A stretch of DNA of 31,496 bases from CAZHZT01 sp964537285 (GTDB taxonomy: Bacteria; Bacteroidota; Bacteroidia; Chitinophagales; Saprospiraceae): contig CAZHZT010000066.1 in NCBI GenBank assembly GCA_964537285.1, positions 1-31,496 on the forward strand, read 5' to 3'. This document shows positions 1-8,665 of this stretch, piece after piece. The position numbers and the translations under genes are program-made. The notes under the pieces were generated by a model, which did no database searches, was not told where the DNA came from, and was given only the letters and a program-made list of their open reading frames with translations. Position 1 is the stretch's first letter; each line of letters starts with the position of its first letter.

Positions 1-46
1 GGCTTATCATTTTGAAGTTCCATTTTCCACAATTTATGTCAAAGAA
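1..46. repeat. Dispersed repeat B, copy 1
   Basis: This stretch matches 12308-12353 at 43 of 46 positions. The shared core reads ATCATTTTGAAGTTCCA, followed further on by ACAATTTATGTCAAAGAA. It ends 18 bases before the start codon of the propeller gene, so it lies in that gene's leader or promoter region. The window begins inside or at the edge of the element, so its full left end is not visible. Function unknown. Confidence 0.8.
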
Positions 47-64
47 CTAAAAAACATTACGTCT

Positions 65-3000
65 ATGAATAATAAAATTCTACTCTGCTTTTCTCTGCTT
101 TTGTTCTTTTCTTCAGCTAATGTCCTTTTAGCTCAGAATAGAAATATTAAAAATACGGATAATAAACTCTATGATGAGCGCTTGTATGATGCCATCGAAT
201 GGCGCCCCATAGGGCCTTTTCGTGGTGGACGTTCCTGCGCTGTAACCGGCGTTCCGGGTAAACCCAATCTATACTACTTTGGTGCTGCCGGGGGAGGTAT
301 TTGGAAAACGACCAATGGTGGCCGTAACTGGGAAAATATCTCAGACGGCTTCTTTGGAGGTTCTATCGGTGCGATTGCTGTGGCAGAAAGCGATCATAAT
401 GTTATTTATGTGGGTGGAGGAGAGCAAACCGTGCGTGGTAATGTATCTATTGGCTACGGCGTTTGGAAATCAACAGATGCGGGTAAAAACTGGGAACAGC
501 TGGGGCTGGAAAAATCCCGGCATATTTCCCGAATTCGCATTCATCCTCAAAATCCGGACATCGTTTTTGCAGCAGTGCTTGGGAATATTTTTGCGCCAAG
601 CGAGGAAAGAGGTATCTACAAAAGTGAAAATGGAGGAAAAAACTGGAAAAAGGTACTCTTCGTAAACGATGAAGCCGGAGCCGCTGATCTTATCTTTGAT
701 CCTACCAATCCCAGGATTCTTTATGCAAGCACCTGGCGTGTAAAGCGTACTCCCTACAGCATGGAAAGTGGGGGCGAAGGCTCCGCTCTTTGGAAAAGTA
801 CCGATAGTGGAGAAACCTGGGAAAATATTTCTGAAAATGAAGGATTGCCTGAAGGGACTCTGGGGATCATTGGGGTAACCGTTTCTCCGGCCAACCCCGA
901 TAGAGTTTGGGCAATGGTGGAAGCCAAGGAAGGAGGTGTTTTCCGTTCGGACGATGCCGGGAAGACATGGAAACGGTTGAATCAGGACCGTAGCCTGCGG
1001 CAAAGAGCCTGGTACTACAGCCGCATATATGCCGATCCACAAGATGAGGAGATCGTATACGTGCTGAATGTACGTTATCACAAATCTAAAGATGGTGGAA
1101 AAACCTTCCGCTCTTTTTCTTCTCCACACTCTGATCATCATGACCTCTGGATTGCTCCGGAGGATCCTAAACGAATGGTTCTTGGAGATGATGGAGGGGC
1201 TCAGGTCACTTACGACGGGGGAGAAACCTGGTCTACTTATTACAATCAACCTACTGCACAGTTTTACCGGGTGACTACCGACAATCATTTCCCTTTCAGG
1301 ATTTATGCGGCTCAACAAGATAACAGCACCGTAAGAATTTATCACAGAACTTCTGGTCGTTCTATCGGAGAAGGAGATTGGGAGTCTACGGCTGGCTGCG
1401 AATGCGGGCATATTGCCATTGACCCCGAGGATGAAGATGTGGTTTATGGTGGTTGTTACGATGGCTATCTAGAGCGCAAAAACCATCGTACAGGAGAGAG
1501 CCGGGCTGTTAATGTATGGCCGGATAACCCCATGGGGCATGGGGCAGAAGGAATGAAATATCGCTTTCAATGGAATTTTCCGCTTTTTTATTCACCACAT
1601 GACCCGGATAAGCTCTATGCTGCCAGCAATCATTTGCACGTTTCTTACAATGACGGCCAGAGCTGGGAAATAATCAGCCCTGATTTAACCCGGAATGATA
1701 CGTCTAAACTTGGTCCTTCTGGTGGGCCAATAACCAAAGATAACACTTCCGTAGAGTACTACTGCACTATTTTTGCGGCTGTCGAATCTCCATTAAAAAA
1801 AGATGTGATTTGGGTAGGTTCTGATGATGGTCTGGTTCATGTTACACAGGATGGAGGAGAAAACTGGACCAATGTGACGCCTCCAAATATTCCGGAATGG
1901 CTAATGATCAATAGCATTGAAGCGGATCCTTTTAATGAAGGAGGGGCTTACTTGGCGGCTACTCTTTATAAAGCGGGTGATTTTAATCCTTACCTTTTTA
2001 AAACCAAAGATTATGGTAAAACCTGGACTAAAATTACAAACGGGATCGAAGCAGAGCATTTCACCAGAGTGATTCGTGCTGATCCTGAAAAACAAGGAGT
2101 GCTTTATGCCGGTACCGAAACGGGCATGTATATTTCCTTTGACGATGGAGCCAACTGGCAATCTTTTCAGCTAAACCTGCCGATTGTGCCAATTACTGAT
2201 CTAGCCATCAAAGACAATCATTTAATTGCTTCCACCCAGGGGCGCAGCTTGTGGATGATTGATGATTTGACCCCCTTGCATCAACTAAACGAAGGGCTGC
2301 AGGAAAAAAACGCACACCTCTTTCAACCAAAGGCTACTTATAGAATGAATGGTGGGTACAGTAAAAACACTAAAGGTTCAGGGGTAAATCATCCGAATGG
2401 GGTCATGCTTTACTATTATTTAAATAGTTATGATGAAGAAAAGGATTCGGTGACGCTTGTTTTCTCTGATCTAAATGGGGATGAAATAAAAACTTTTTCA
2501 AATAAAGCAAAAGAAAAAAAATACAAATTAGAACCCAAAGAAGGATCTAATTTGTTTATCTGGAACATGCGTTATGAGGATGCCGAAAAGTTTGAAGGAA
2601 TGGTGCTCTGGTGGGCCTCGCTTTCCGGCCCTAAAGCGGTGCCAGGGACTTATAATGTTCGGCTTACCGTAAATGATCAAACTCAAGATGTACCTTTTGA
2701 AATCCTTAAAGATCCTCGCACCGAAGCCAATGAGGAAGACATTCAGGCTCAATTTGACTTTATCACCGATGTCGGTAGTAAAGTAACCGAAGCCCATAAG
2801 GCAATTGATAAAATTAAAGATGTGCGCAAGCAGCTTAAAGATTACACCAAGCGCCTACCTGAAGATGATCGCTATAAGGTGCTGATCGATGAAGCAGAAA
2901 AAATGGACTCGATCATGACCCATGTTGAGAAAGAACTGTATCAAACCAAAAATAAAAGCTCGCAAGATCCGCTTAATTTCCCGATTCGCTTAACCAATAA

Positions 3001-3208
3001 ACTGGCGCATCTTATCTCTTTAACACAAAGAGGGGATTATCCTCCTACGGATCAGGCCATTGCTTTCAAAAATGAAATGTTCCAACGAATTGATGAGGAA
3101 TTGGGAAAACTTAAAATAGTTTTTGAAGAGCAACTGCCGGCTTTCAATCAAAAAATTCGGGAACTGGAAGCGGATACGATTCTCATCGAAGTGGAAAGTG
3201 AAAAGTAA
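65..3208 (+). CDS. Secreted VPS10/sortilin-like BNR beta-propeller protein
   Basis: A 1047-residue exported protein. The N-terminus has a basic start, a hydrophobic core and a cleavage-like LLAQ at about residues 20-24. From about residue 82 to 700 I count eleven Asp-box (BNR) motifs of the form S/T-x-D/N-x-G-x-x-W, for example STDAGKNW, STDSGETW and TQDGGENW. These mark the blades of sortilin/VPS10-type propellers. About residues 770-920 look beta-rich, and the last 120 residues are charged and helical. Database entries often call this family glycosyl hydrolase, but the Asp boxes are structural and do not show catalysis. I would call it a secreted or cell-surface propeller protein of unknown substrate. 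The ATG at 65 is chosen because the signal peptide starts there. A hairpin follows 57 bases after the stop. Confidence 0.9.
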   Translation: MNNKILLCFSLLLFFSSANVLLAQNRNIKNTDNKLYDERLYDAIEWRPIGPFRGGRSCAVTGVPGKPNLYYFGAAGGGIWKTTNGGRNWENISDGFFGGSIGAIAVAESDHNVIYVGGGEQTVRGNVSIGYGVWKSTDAGKNWEQLGLEKSRHISRIRIHPQNPDIVFAAVLGNIFAPSEERGIYKSENGGKNWKKVLFVNDEAGAADLIFDPTNPRILYASTWRVKRTPYSMESGGEGSALWKSTDSGETWENISENEGLPEGTLGIIGVTVSPANPDRVWAMVEAKEGGVFRSDDAGKTWKRLNQDRSLRQRAWYYSRIYADPQDEEIVYVLNVRYHKSKDGGKTFRSFSSPHSDHHDLWIAPEDPKRMVLGDDGGAQVTYDGGETWSTYYNQPTAQFYRVTTDNHFPFRIYAAQQDNSTVRIYHRTSGRSIGEGDWESTAGCECGHIAIDPEDEDVVYGGCYDGYLERKNHRTGESRAVNVWPDNPMGHGAEGMKYRFQWNFPLFYSPHDPDKLYAASNHLHVSYNDGQSWEIISPDLTRNDTSKLGPSGGPITKDNTSVEYYCTIFAAVESPLKKDVIWVGSDDGLVHVTQDGGENWTNVTPPNIPEWLMINSIEADPFNEGGAYLAATLYKAGDFNPYLFKTKDYGKTWTKITNGIEAEHFTRVIRADPEKQGVLYAGTETGMYISFDDGANWQSFQLNLPIVPITDLAIKDNHLIASTQGRSLWMIDDLTPLHQLNEGLQEKNAHLFQPKATYRMNGGYSKNTKGSGVNHPNGVMLYYYLNSYDEEKDSVTLVFSDLNGDEIKTFSNKAKEKKYKLEPKEGSNLFIWNMRYEDAEKFEGMVLWWASLSGPKAVPGTYNVRLTVNDQTQDVPFEILKDPRTEANEEDIQAQFDFITDVGSKVTEAHKAIDKIKDVRKQLKDYTKRLPEDDRYKVLIDEAEKMDSIMTHVEKELYQTKNKSSQDPLNFPIRLTNKLAHLISLTQRGDYPPTDQAIAFKNEMFQRIDEELGKLKIVFEEQLPAFNQKIRELEADTILIEVESEK

Positions 3209-3265
3209 GAAAGGGTGAAAGGGTGAAAGAGGAATAATTAACAGGTATATGTGAAGATTTTTAAC

Positions 3266-3305
3266 AAACATGAGTCATTCCGGAAATTCGGGATGACTCA
3301 TGTTT
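3266..3305. repeat. Hairpin repeat A, copy 1 (terminator-like)
   Basis: An inverted repeat with arms AAACATGAGTCAT (3266-3278) and ATGACTCATGTTT (3293-3305). The stem continues inward with G-U pairs through TCCGG/TTCGGG. It lies 57 bases past the stop of the propeller gene and before the next plus-strand gene. There is only a short T run after it, so terminator activity is plausible but not proven. Two further copies are at 3841-3880 and 31370-31405. Confidence 0.75.
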
Positions 3306-3421
3306 ATCTGTGACTTTGAGTTTTTCCTTGAGTCAAAACAATGAAATTTTAAAACTATAGTTTTTCTTTTTAAATAATTATTTTACTTTAGCAATTATTT
3401 AATAGTTTATAAAACAACGTT

Positions 3422-3766
3422 ATGAGCCAATTTGATGAAGCTTTGGAACGCTATAAAAGCGAAATGGAAGGTAAGTTAGGTATGACTGATATTAATGCCG
3501 ACCTTCTTAAAGAAATTACTAAATCTTTAGGCCCTTCAATTTATTTAGAAGATGCTTCAAGAGTGTCCTGCTCTGATAAAGAAGAATTGGACAGAGTGAA
3601 AAATAACTTCCTGATCAAAAAGTTAGGTATGGAAGAGGGCCCTAAATTAGATGAAGCTATTAAAGAGGTTTGCGAAGAAATGGGTTCATCTAACCGCAAC
3701 AAATTCAGAGCAATTTTTTACTATATCCTGGTGAAAAAATTCGGCGTAGAATCTCAGTTTGTATAA
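3422..3766 (+). CDS. DUF2853 family protein
   Basis: A small, soluble, largely helical protein of 114 residues with no signal peptide or membrane segment. The sequence (MSQFDEALERYK at the start, then a conserved region around SLGPSIYLEDASRVSCSD and KLGMEEG) matches the DUF2853 family as I know it. The length is about normal for that family. The function of DUF2853 is not established and I do not assign one. The gene stands alone between two family A hairpins, at 3266 and 3841, and converges on the repair operon. An AT-rich stretch lies upstream, but I see no perfect TAnnTTTG box there. Confidence 0.88.
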   Translation: MSQFDEALERYKSEMEGKLGMTDINADLLKEITKSLGPSIYLEDASRVSCSDKEELDRVKNNFLIKKLGMEEGPKLDEAIKEVCEEMGSSNRNKFRAIFYYILVKKFGVESQFV

Positions 3767-3840
3767 AAAATGAATGGGTAGAGGCTGTCCCAAAAAGTGA
3801 TTCGCTCTGCCTGATTAACAGAATCATGTAAATATTTTGC

Positions 3841-3880
3841 GAACATTAGTCATCCCGAAAATTCGGGATGACTAATGTTC
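3841..3880. terminator. Hairpin repeat A, copy 2, between convergent genes
   Basis: A perfect 19-bp inverted repeat: left arm 3841-3859, spacer AA, right arm 3862-3880. The core is TCATCCCGAA/TTCGGGATGA. It lies between the plus-strand DUF2853 gene and the minus-strand pdeM gene, so it can act as a terminator on both strands. Relative to copies 1 and 3, a G-C pair in the stem is replaced by T-A on both arms, so pairing is kept. Confidence 0.7.
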
Positions 3881-3903
3881 GAAGTTCCACACAATTTGTC
3901 AAA
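3881..3903. repeat. Dispersed repeat B fragment over the pdeM stop codon
   Basis: The sequence GAAGTTCCACACAATTTGTC (3881-3900), continuing AAA, is a shortened form of repeat B seen at 1-46 and 12311-12353. The TGA stop codon of the minus-strand pdeM gene (3899-3901) lies inside it. It directly abuts the family A hairpin, so two repeat families sit back to back here. Confidence 0.65.
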
Positions 3904-4558
3904 TAACGATTACTTTTTTAGGAGTAATCACGTATACCCTTTCTCCTTTCTTAGGTCTAATGGCAAAGGTGCCCGTAAACTGCCCAAAAGCAGGCACCAA
4001 GCCTTGTTTTTGGCCAAAATAAAAACAGGGTAGTTTAATTTTTTGTCTTCCCTTACCGAGCATCCACACACTTGGATGTATATGCCCTGAAATATTATAT
4101 TGATTAAGTACTTCTTTTTCAATAGGTTCGTGGGTAAAAACAAAAGGAGGCATTTCTAATCTATCGGTTAATTGGATTTTTAGGCTATGGTAATAATCTT
4201 CCTGTAAAATGTCGTGATTGCCTCTAACCAAAATAAAGTGCACTTCCGGGTATTTGTTAATTACCTGTGCAAAATCTTTCCAACCAGCATTGTGGTGGCT
4301 GTGAAATAGGTCTCCCAGAAAGAGTACCTTGCCAGCTTGAAAAAAGTCGATGACTTCAACCAGGTTTTGAAGGTTCTTCTTGCTCACTCCTTTGGGCACA
4401 GGAATACCTGCTTCCTGAAAGTGTTCTGCTTTACCCAAGTGAAGGTCTGAAATGAGTAATATCTCCCCTTCTTCCCAGTAAAGTACTTTTAGCGGATGGA
4501 GATGGAGGGTTTGTCCCTCCAAAATCACTTTTTCCGCTAACAGCGTCTCATTCTTCAT
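3899..4558 (-). CDS. pdeM: Ligase-associated DNA damage response phosphoesterase PdeM
   Basis: A 219-residue metallophosphoesterase, last gene of a four-gene repair operon. The calcineurin-type metal site is complete: SDLHLG (D38, H40), FLGDLFHSHH, VRGNHD, THEP and SGHIHP. In related gene clusters this protein is encoded with an Lhr-like helicase, an ATP-dependent ligase and an MBL exonuclease, and it is described as a DNA phosphodiesterase or endonuclease. Its start overlaps the end of the helicase gene by 11 bases, which points to translational coupling. The stop codon lies inside dispersed repeat B. Length and motifs are normal for the family. Confidence 0.93.
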   Translation of the reverse strand: MKNETLLAEKVILEGQTLHLHPLKVLYWEEGEILLISDLHLGKAEHFQEAGIPVPKGVSKKNLQNLVEVIDFFQAGKVLFLGDLFHSHHNAGWKDFAQVINKYPEVHFILVRGNHDILQEDYYHSLKIQLTDRLEMPPFVFTHEPIEKEVLNQYNISGHIHPSVWMLGKGRQKIKLPCFYFGQKQGLVPAFGQFTGTFAIRPKKGERVYVITPKKVIVI

Positions 4559-6992
4559 AAGCCAGCGTCATTTTTTTTATGCGGTTTTCTAACTTTTCTG
4601 AACTAATGCGCTCTCTAAGCCTGTCTACCATGATTGGAAAAGCAAAGGGGGTAGGTTTATCCAGTTTTTTTAAAATGATCTCTTGTTGATTTATCCGCTT
4701 TAGTGATTCCCGCAATCGCGCTTCTTGTAATTGAAATTGCCGCACCTCATCGAATGCTTGTTGAAAAAGTAAATTTTCAGGCTCATAATCGTTGAAAACT
4801 TCAAATAAGAGAGAAGAGGAAGACTGAAGATGGCGTTCTTTCTTCCTTTGGCCGGGAAACCCTTTGAATACCAAGCCAGCGATGCTGGCAATATCTCTGA
4901 AACGGCGTTTAGCCATTTCGATCTCATTCAAGCTTTGCTGGATATCCATGCTTAGATCTCTTTGTGAAAAAAGATCCTTTTCCAAAGCTTCATCTATCGG
5001 AATTGGGGTGTCGGAAAGCAGTTCAAAACCATAATCATTCATGGCAATGGTAAAACTTATAGAACAAATTCGGGATAAACGGTAAGCTATTAAGGCGCCC
5101 ATGCCTTCATGTACATTTCTGCCTTCGAAAGGATAGCAAGTCAAGTGATGCCCTTCCCGTGTAGTGAAATATTCAATTAACAGTTCGCCTTCCTTTGGCA
5201 GGTGTGATCGCTTTTGCTGTAGTTCTATCACAGGCTTTAGAGCTTTGAGTTCTTTGCTGTGATAATTTCCTTTGGATAATTGTTCCAGTTGCTTTCTGAG
5301 CATGTCTGATAGTCGGGAGGAAAGGGGCATTCGTCCTCCCTGATAAGAAGGGATCTTGCCCGTTTTGGCGTTGCTCTTTTTAACCTGAACGACCATTTCT
5401 TTCATTCGAACCAACTCAAGGCTTCTCCCGGCAAACCAGAAAACGTCTCCTGGTTTTAACTGTGAAATAAACCATTCTTCAATATTGCCCAGGTTTTTCC
5501 CATTGACATATTTCACCTGCATTGGAGCATCGTTCACAATGGTACCCATAGAAAGCCTGTGCCTTTGAGCCATGCGTTTATTCAAAATGCGGTAAATGCC
5601 CTGATCATCAACACCTACTTTTTTATAGTCATCATAAACATGAAGAGAGCCTCCTGTTGTAATGAAACTCAATATCCAGTTCCATTCTTCTTGATTAATG
5701 CTTTGGTATGAAAATGTATTTTTAACTTCTTCAAAGATTTTATGAGGTTGGAAGCCCTCTGAAATGGAAAGCGTCACAAGATATTGGCAAAGCACATCAA
5801 ATGAGCGGATGTAAGGTATGCGATCCTCGATTTTGTTTTCTTTAATTGCTTCGCGTAGGCCCGTGGCTTCAATAAGCTCTAACGAATGGGTAGGGACAAA
5901 GTGTATACGGCTGATCGCTCCGGGCTGGTGGCCGCTACGCCCTGCCCGCTGAATAAAACGCCCTACGCCTTTAGGGCTTCCAATCTGAATAATAGTTTCT
6001 ACGGGGCGAAAATCTACGCCCAGGTCCAGGCTCGAAGTGCAAACCACCGCCTTTAAACGTCCTTCATGTAAGCTATCTTCCACCCAATCTCTTATCTCCC
6101 GGCTTATAGAGCCATGATGCATTGCTATGATGCCCGCCAGGTCGGGAGCTATTTCGAGCAGTTGTTGATACCAGATTTCACATTGAGCACGGGTATTCGT
6201 AAAAATAAGGGTACTTTCACTTTTTTCGATTATGGGCAATATTTGTGGTAGTAGTTTAATGCCTAAATGCCCCGCCCGGGGAAATCTATCCATCTCTCTG
6301 GGGATAACAGATTCCACCTTGATTCTTTTTTCAATATTGGATCGGATAATTGTTGTCTTGCTATCAGTAGAAGGCCCCATTAGTACTTCCATTGCCTCTC
6401 CGAGGTTTCCGATAGTGGCTGAAATACCCCAGGTTTTTAGTTTAGGATTTAAACCACGGAGGCGGGATATTGCCAGCTCCATTTGAACACCTCTCTTAGA
6501 GCCAATCAATTCGTGCCATTCATCTACAATGACCGCCTCTAAACTTCCAAATAATTTAGGGTATCCTTTAGTGGCCAATAGCAAATGCATGCTTTCCGGT
6601 GTCGTAATCAATAACTCAGGCGGGTTTTTCAATTGCTTGCTTCTTTCATTAGAAGAAGTGTCTCCTGTTCGCATCGCTACCTGCCAGTTCAAGCCTAGAC
6701 CTTCTACTGCCCTCAATGCAGATTGGTGAATTTCTTTTGATAAAGCTCTGATCGGAGTAATCCAAATTGCTTGTAAACCTTTTTTTCGCTCTGCCTCTGG
6801 TTTGTTTAAATATTCCATTAAAATGGGAAGCAATAAAGAATATGTTTTCCCGCTTCCCGTCGGTGCATTTACAATTCCACTGTAACCATTCAGATAAGCA
6901 TCCCATGCTTTTTGCTGGAAAGCATGGGGCTCCCATCCTTTTGATTTAAACCAGGCAACACCTGAACGTAATGTGGAAATCGTTGTATCCAT
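4548..6992 (-). CDS. Ligase-associated DEXH-box (Lhr-like) DNA helicase
   Basis: A superfamily 2 helicase of 814 residues. Counted from the ATG at 6992, Walker A (APTGSGKT) is near 43-50, DEWH at 157-160, SAT at 191-193, and motif VI contains RAGRSGHQPG. A long C-terminal part after the two RecA-like domains is typical of Lhr-core helicases. It is the third gene of the repair operon, between the ligase and pdeM, and probably unwinds DNA for the partner nucleases and ligase. A GTG at 7016 would add eight residues. I prefer the ATG at 6992 because a purine-rich stretch (AAAGGG) lies just upstream and the DTTIS start resembles family members. Confidence 0.93.
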   Translation of the reverse strand: MDTTISTLRSGVAWFKSKGWEPHAFQQKAWDAYLNGYSGIVNAPTGSGKTYSLLLPILMEYLNKPEAERKKGLQAIWITPIRALSKEIHQSALRAVEGLGLNWQVAMRTGDTSSNERSKQLKNPPELLITTPESMHLLLATKGYPKLFGSLEAVIVDEWHELIGSKRGVQMELAISRLRGLNPKLKTWGISATIGNLGEAMEVLMGPSTDSKTTIIRSNIEKRIKVESVIPREMDRFPRAGHLGIKLLPQILPIIEKSESTLIFTNTRAQCEIWYQQLLEIAPDLAGIIAMHHGSISREIRDWVEDSLHEGRLKAVVCTSSLDLGVDFRPVETIIQIGSPKGVGRFIQRAGRSGHQPGAISRIHFVPTHSLELIEATGLREAIKENKIEDRIPYIRSFDVLCQYLVTLSISEGFQPHKIFEEVKNTFSYQSINQEEWNWILSFITTGGSLHVYDDYKKVGVDDQGIYRILNKRMAQRHRLSMGTIVNDAPMQVKYVNGKNLGNIEEWFISQLKPGDVFWFAGRSLELVRMKEMVVQVKKSNAKTGKIPSYQGGRMPLSSRLSDMLRKQLEQLSKGNYHSKELKALKPVIELQQKRSHLPKEGELLIEYFTTREGHHLTCYPFEGRNVHEGMGALIAYRLSRICSISFTIAMNDYGFELLSDTPIPIDEALEKDLFSQRDLSMDIQQSLNEIEMAKRRFRDIASIAGLVFKGFPGQRKKERHLQSSSSLLFEVFNDYEPENLLFQQAFDEVRQFQLQEARLRESLKRINQQEIILKKLDKPTPFAFPIMVDRLRERISSEKLENRIKKMTLAYEE

Positions 6993-7048
6993 ATTTTTTC
7001 CCTTTGTTTCCCGCACCGGCTCGGAGACCGCACGCGTACAATTCCTTG

Positions 7049-8665
7049 TTATCCCTTATCCTTTCCTTGTTCCCCGTTAACTGCCTCAAGTATTGATTTA
7101 AGATCGTCCAGTGTATTCGCTTCTTCAATCGGTTTATCCTTCCTCCAGCGAGCGATGCGCGGAAAGCGCAGAGCGATCCCGGATTTATGCCGGGAGGAAG
7201 CGTTGATGCCCTCAAAAGCAATTTCGAAGACCAGAGAAGGTTTTACGCTTCGCACAGGCCCGAAACGATCAATGGTGTTTTGACGCACGTACTGGGTAAC
7301 TTCCTGGAACTCCCTGTCCGTTAAACCTGAATAAGCTTTGGTAAATGGCACTAATTCATCTCCGTTCCAGACTGCAAAGGTATAATCTGTGAATAGGTTT
7401 GCCCGCCGTCCATGACCACTTTGGGCGTAAATCATTACAGCATCTACAGTCAGCGGATCTACTTTCCATTTCCACCAATCACCGCGCTTGCGGCCAGATC
7501 GATAAGGGGAATTTTTTCTCTTGATCATCAGGCCCTCGCTGGCGTGTTGGCGGGCATTTTTACGTACGCTTACAAGCTCGCCCCAGTCTTCAAATGGAAT
7601 CAGTTCGGAGCGTTTCAAGATTTCCTGTTTGGGAAGAGATTCAATTACTCCTTCCAGAAGTTTTCGCCTTTCGGCAAAAGGTTTTTCACGAATGTCTTTC
7701 CCTTGGATTTCCAGTAAATCGTATGCTACAAAAACCACCGGGGCGTCATTCATTACTTTTTTGGTGATATTTTTGCGGCCTATACGCGTTTGTAATTTTA
7801 TAAAAGGTAGTGGCCGCCCATCTTTAAAGGGAAGGATCTCTCCGTCTAAGACTATTCCATTTTCCATCATTTTAGGAAAAATATGGAACTCCGGATATTT
7901 ATCGGTGACCAGTTCTTCCCCTCTGGACCAGACAAAAAGCTCATCTTTGCGAATGATGACCTGGCCACGAATACCGTCCCATTTGTGCTCGGCTGTCCAC
8001 TCAGAGGTTTCCCCGAGGCTATCGGGAGTGTCCTCCAGGGGGTAAGCAAGGTAAAAAGGGTATGGCCGGGAGATATCATCGAGGTAGCTTTCTTCGAGGA
8101 TAAGCTTTTTAAAGGTGGTCGAATCAGGACTCCAGTCCCCCATAATCCTATGAGCGAGCACGGTTTCGTCCTGATTGGTGTATTTAGACAGCGCCCTGAG
8201 CATTAGTTTTTGAGAGACTCCCATGCGGAAGCCTCCGGTAATGAGTTTGTTAAAGATGAAGCGTTCTTGGTTTCCGAATGCTTGCCAGGCTTCAATGATC
8301 TTTTCTTTTTTCTCCTCCTCTTCCAATTTCCCCAGGCTTTGGATGTATTTGATCCAGTAGGTTAATGAACGCTGATCATCTTCTGAGCTGGTTGGGGATA
8401 CAAGGGCTATGGTTTCAGCGAGATCACCCACTACATGATACGATTCTTCAAATAACCACAAGGGAATGCCTGCAAATTCAGCTCCCCATTCCCTCAGCAA
8501 AGAAGTGTTTACCGTGCGCTTGGGCCGGCGATGAGACAATAAGGCTATTGTCCATAAACAATCTTCTTCAGGAGCTTGGGCGAAGTAATCGGCGAGGGCA
8601 TCTACCTTGACGTTCGTTTTGGTCGTTTGGTCTAATGCTGAAAATAACTCAGAGAATTGCTTCAT
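7049..8665 (-). CDS. ATP-dependent DNA ligase (LigB-like, repair operon)
   Basis: A 538-residue ATP-dependent ligase. The adenylation motif EHKWDG puts the nucleotidyl lysine at K228. Other motifs are VLDGEIL, EGLMIKRKNSPYRSG and the WWKWKVDPL stretch. An N-terminal helical DNA-binding domain (about 1-200) comes first, and a C-terminal OB fold with ALRFPRIARWRKDKP closes the protein. The start codon overlaps the exonuclease stop in an ATGA arrangement, so the two are translationally coupled. The last residues (VNGEQGKDKG) are read through GTTAACGGGGAAC, which resembles dispersed repeat D. It probably seals nicks after processing by the MBL exonuclease and PdeM. Confidence 0.95.
   Translation of the reverse strand: MKQFSELFSALDQTTKTNVKVDALADYFAQAPEEDCLWTIALLSHRRPKRTVNTSLLREWGAEFAGIPLWLFEESYHVVGDLAETIALVSPTSSEDDQRSLTYWIKYIQSLGKLEEEEKKEKIIEAWQAFGNQERFIFNKLITGGFRMGVSQKLMLRALSKYTNQDETVLAHRIMGDWSPDSTTFKKLILEESYLDDISRPYPFYLAYPLEDTPDSLGETSEWTAEHKWDGIRGQVIIRKDELFVWSRGEELVTDKYPEFHIFPKMMENGIVLDGEILPFKDGRPLPFIKLQTRIGRKNITKKVMNDAPVVFVAYDLLEIQGKDIREKPFAERRKLLEGVIESLPKQEILKRSELIPFEDWGELVSVRKNARQHASEGLMIKRKNSPYRSGRKRGDWWKWKVDPLTVDAVMIYAQSGHGRRANLFTDYTFAVWNGDELVPFTKAYSGLTDREFQEVTQYVRQNTIDRFGPVRSVKPSLVFEIAFEGINASSRHKSGIALRFPRIARWRKDKPIEEANTLDDLKSILEAVNGEQGKDKG

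Noticed and set aside
470..1411. Long minus-strand open frame (313 codons) inside the propeller gene
   Set aside because: It is antisense to a well-supported secreted propeller with eleven Asp boxes, and its translation has no recognisable domain.
7521..8045. Plus-strand frame of 174 codons within the ligase gene
   Set aside because: It lies opposite a ligase with all catalytic motifs, has no recognised domain and has no own start context.
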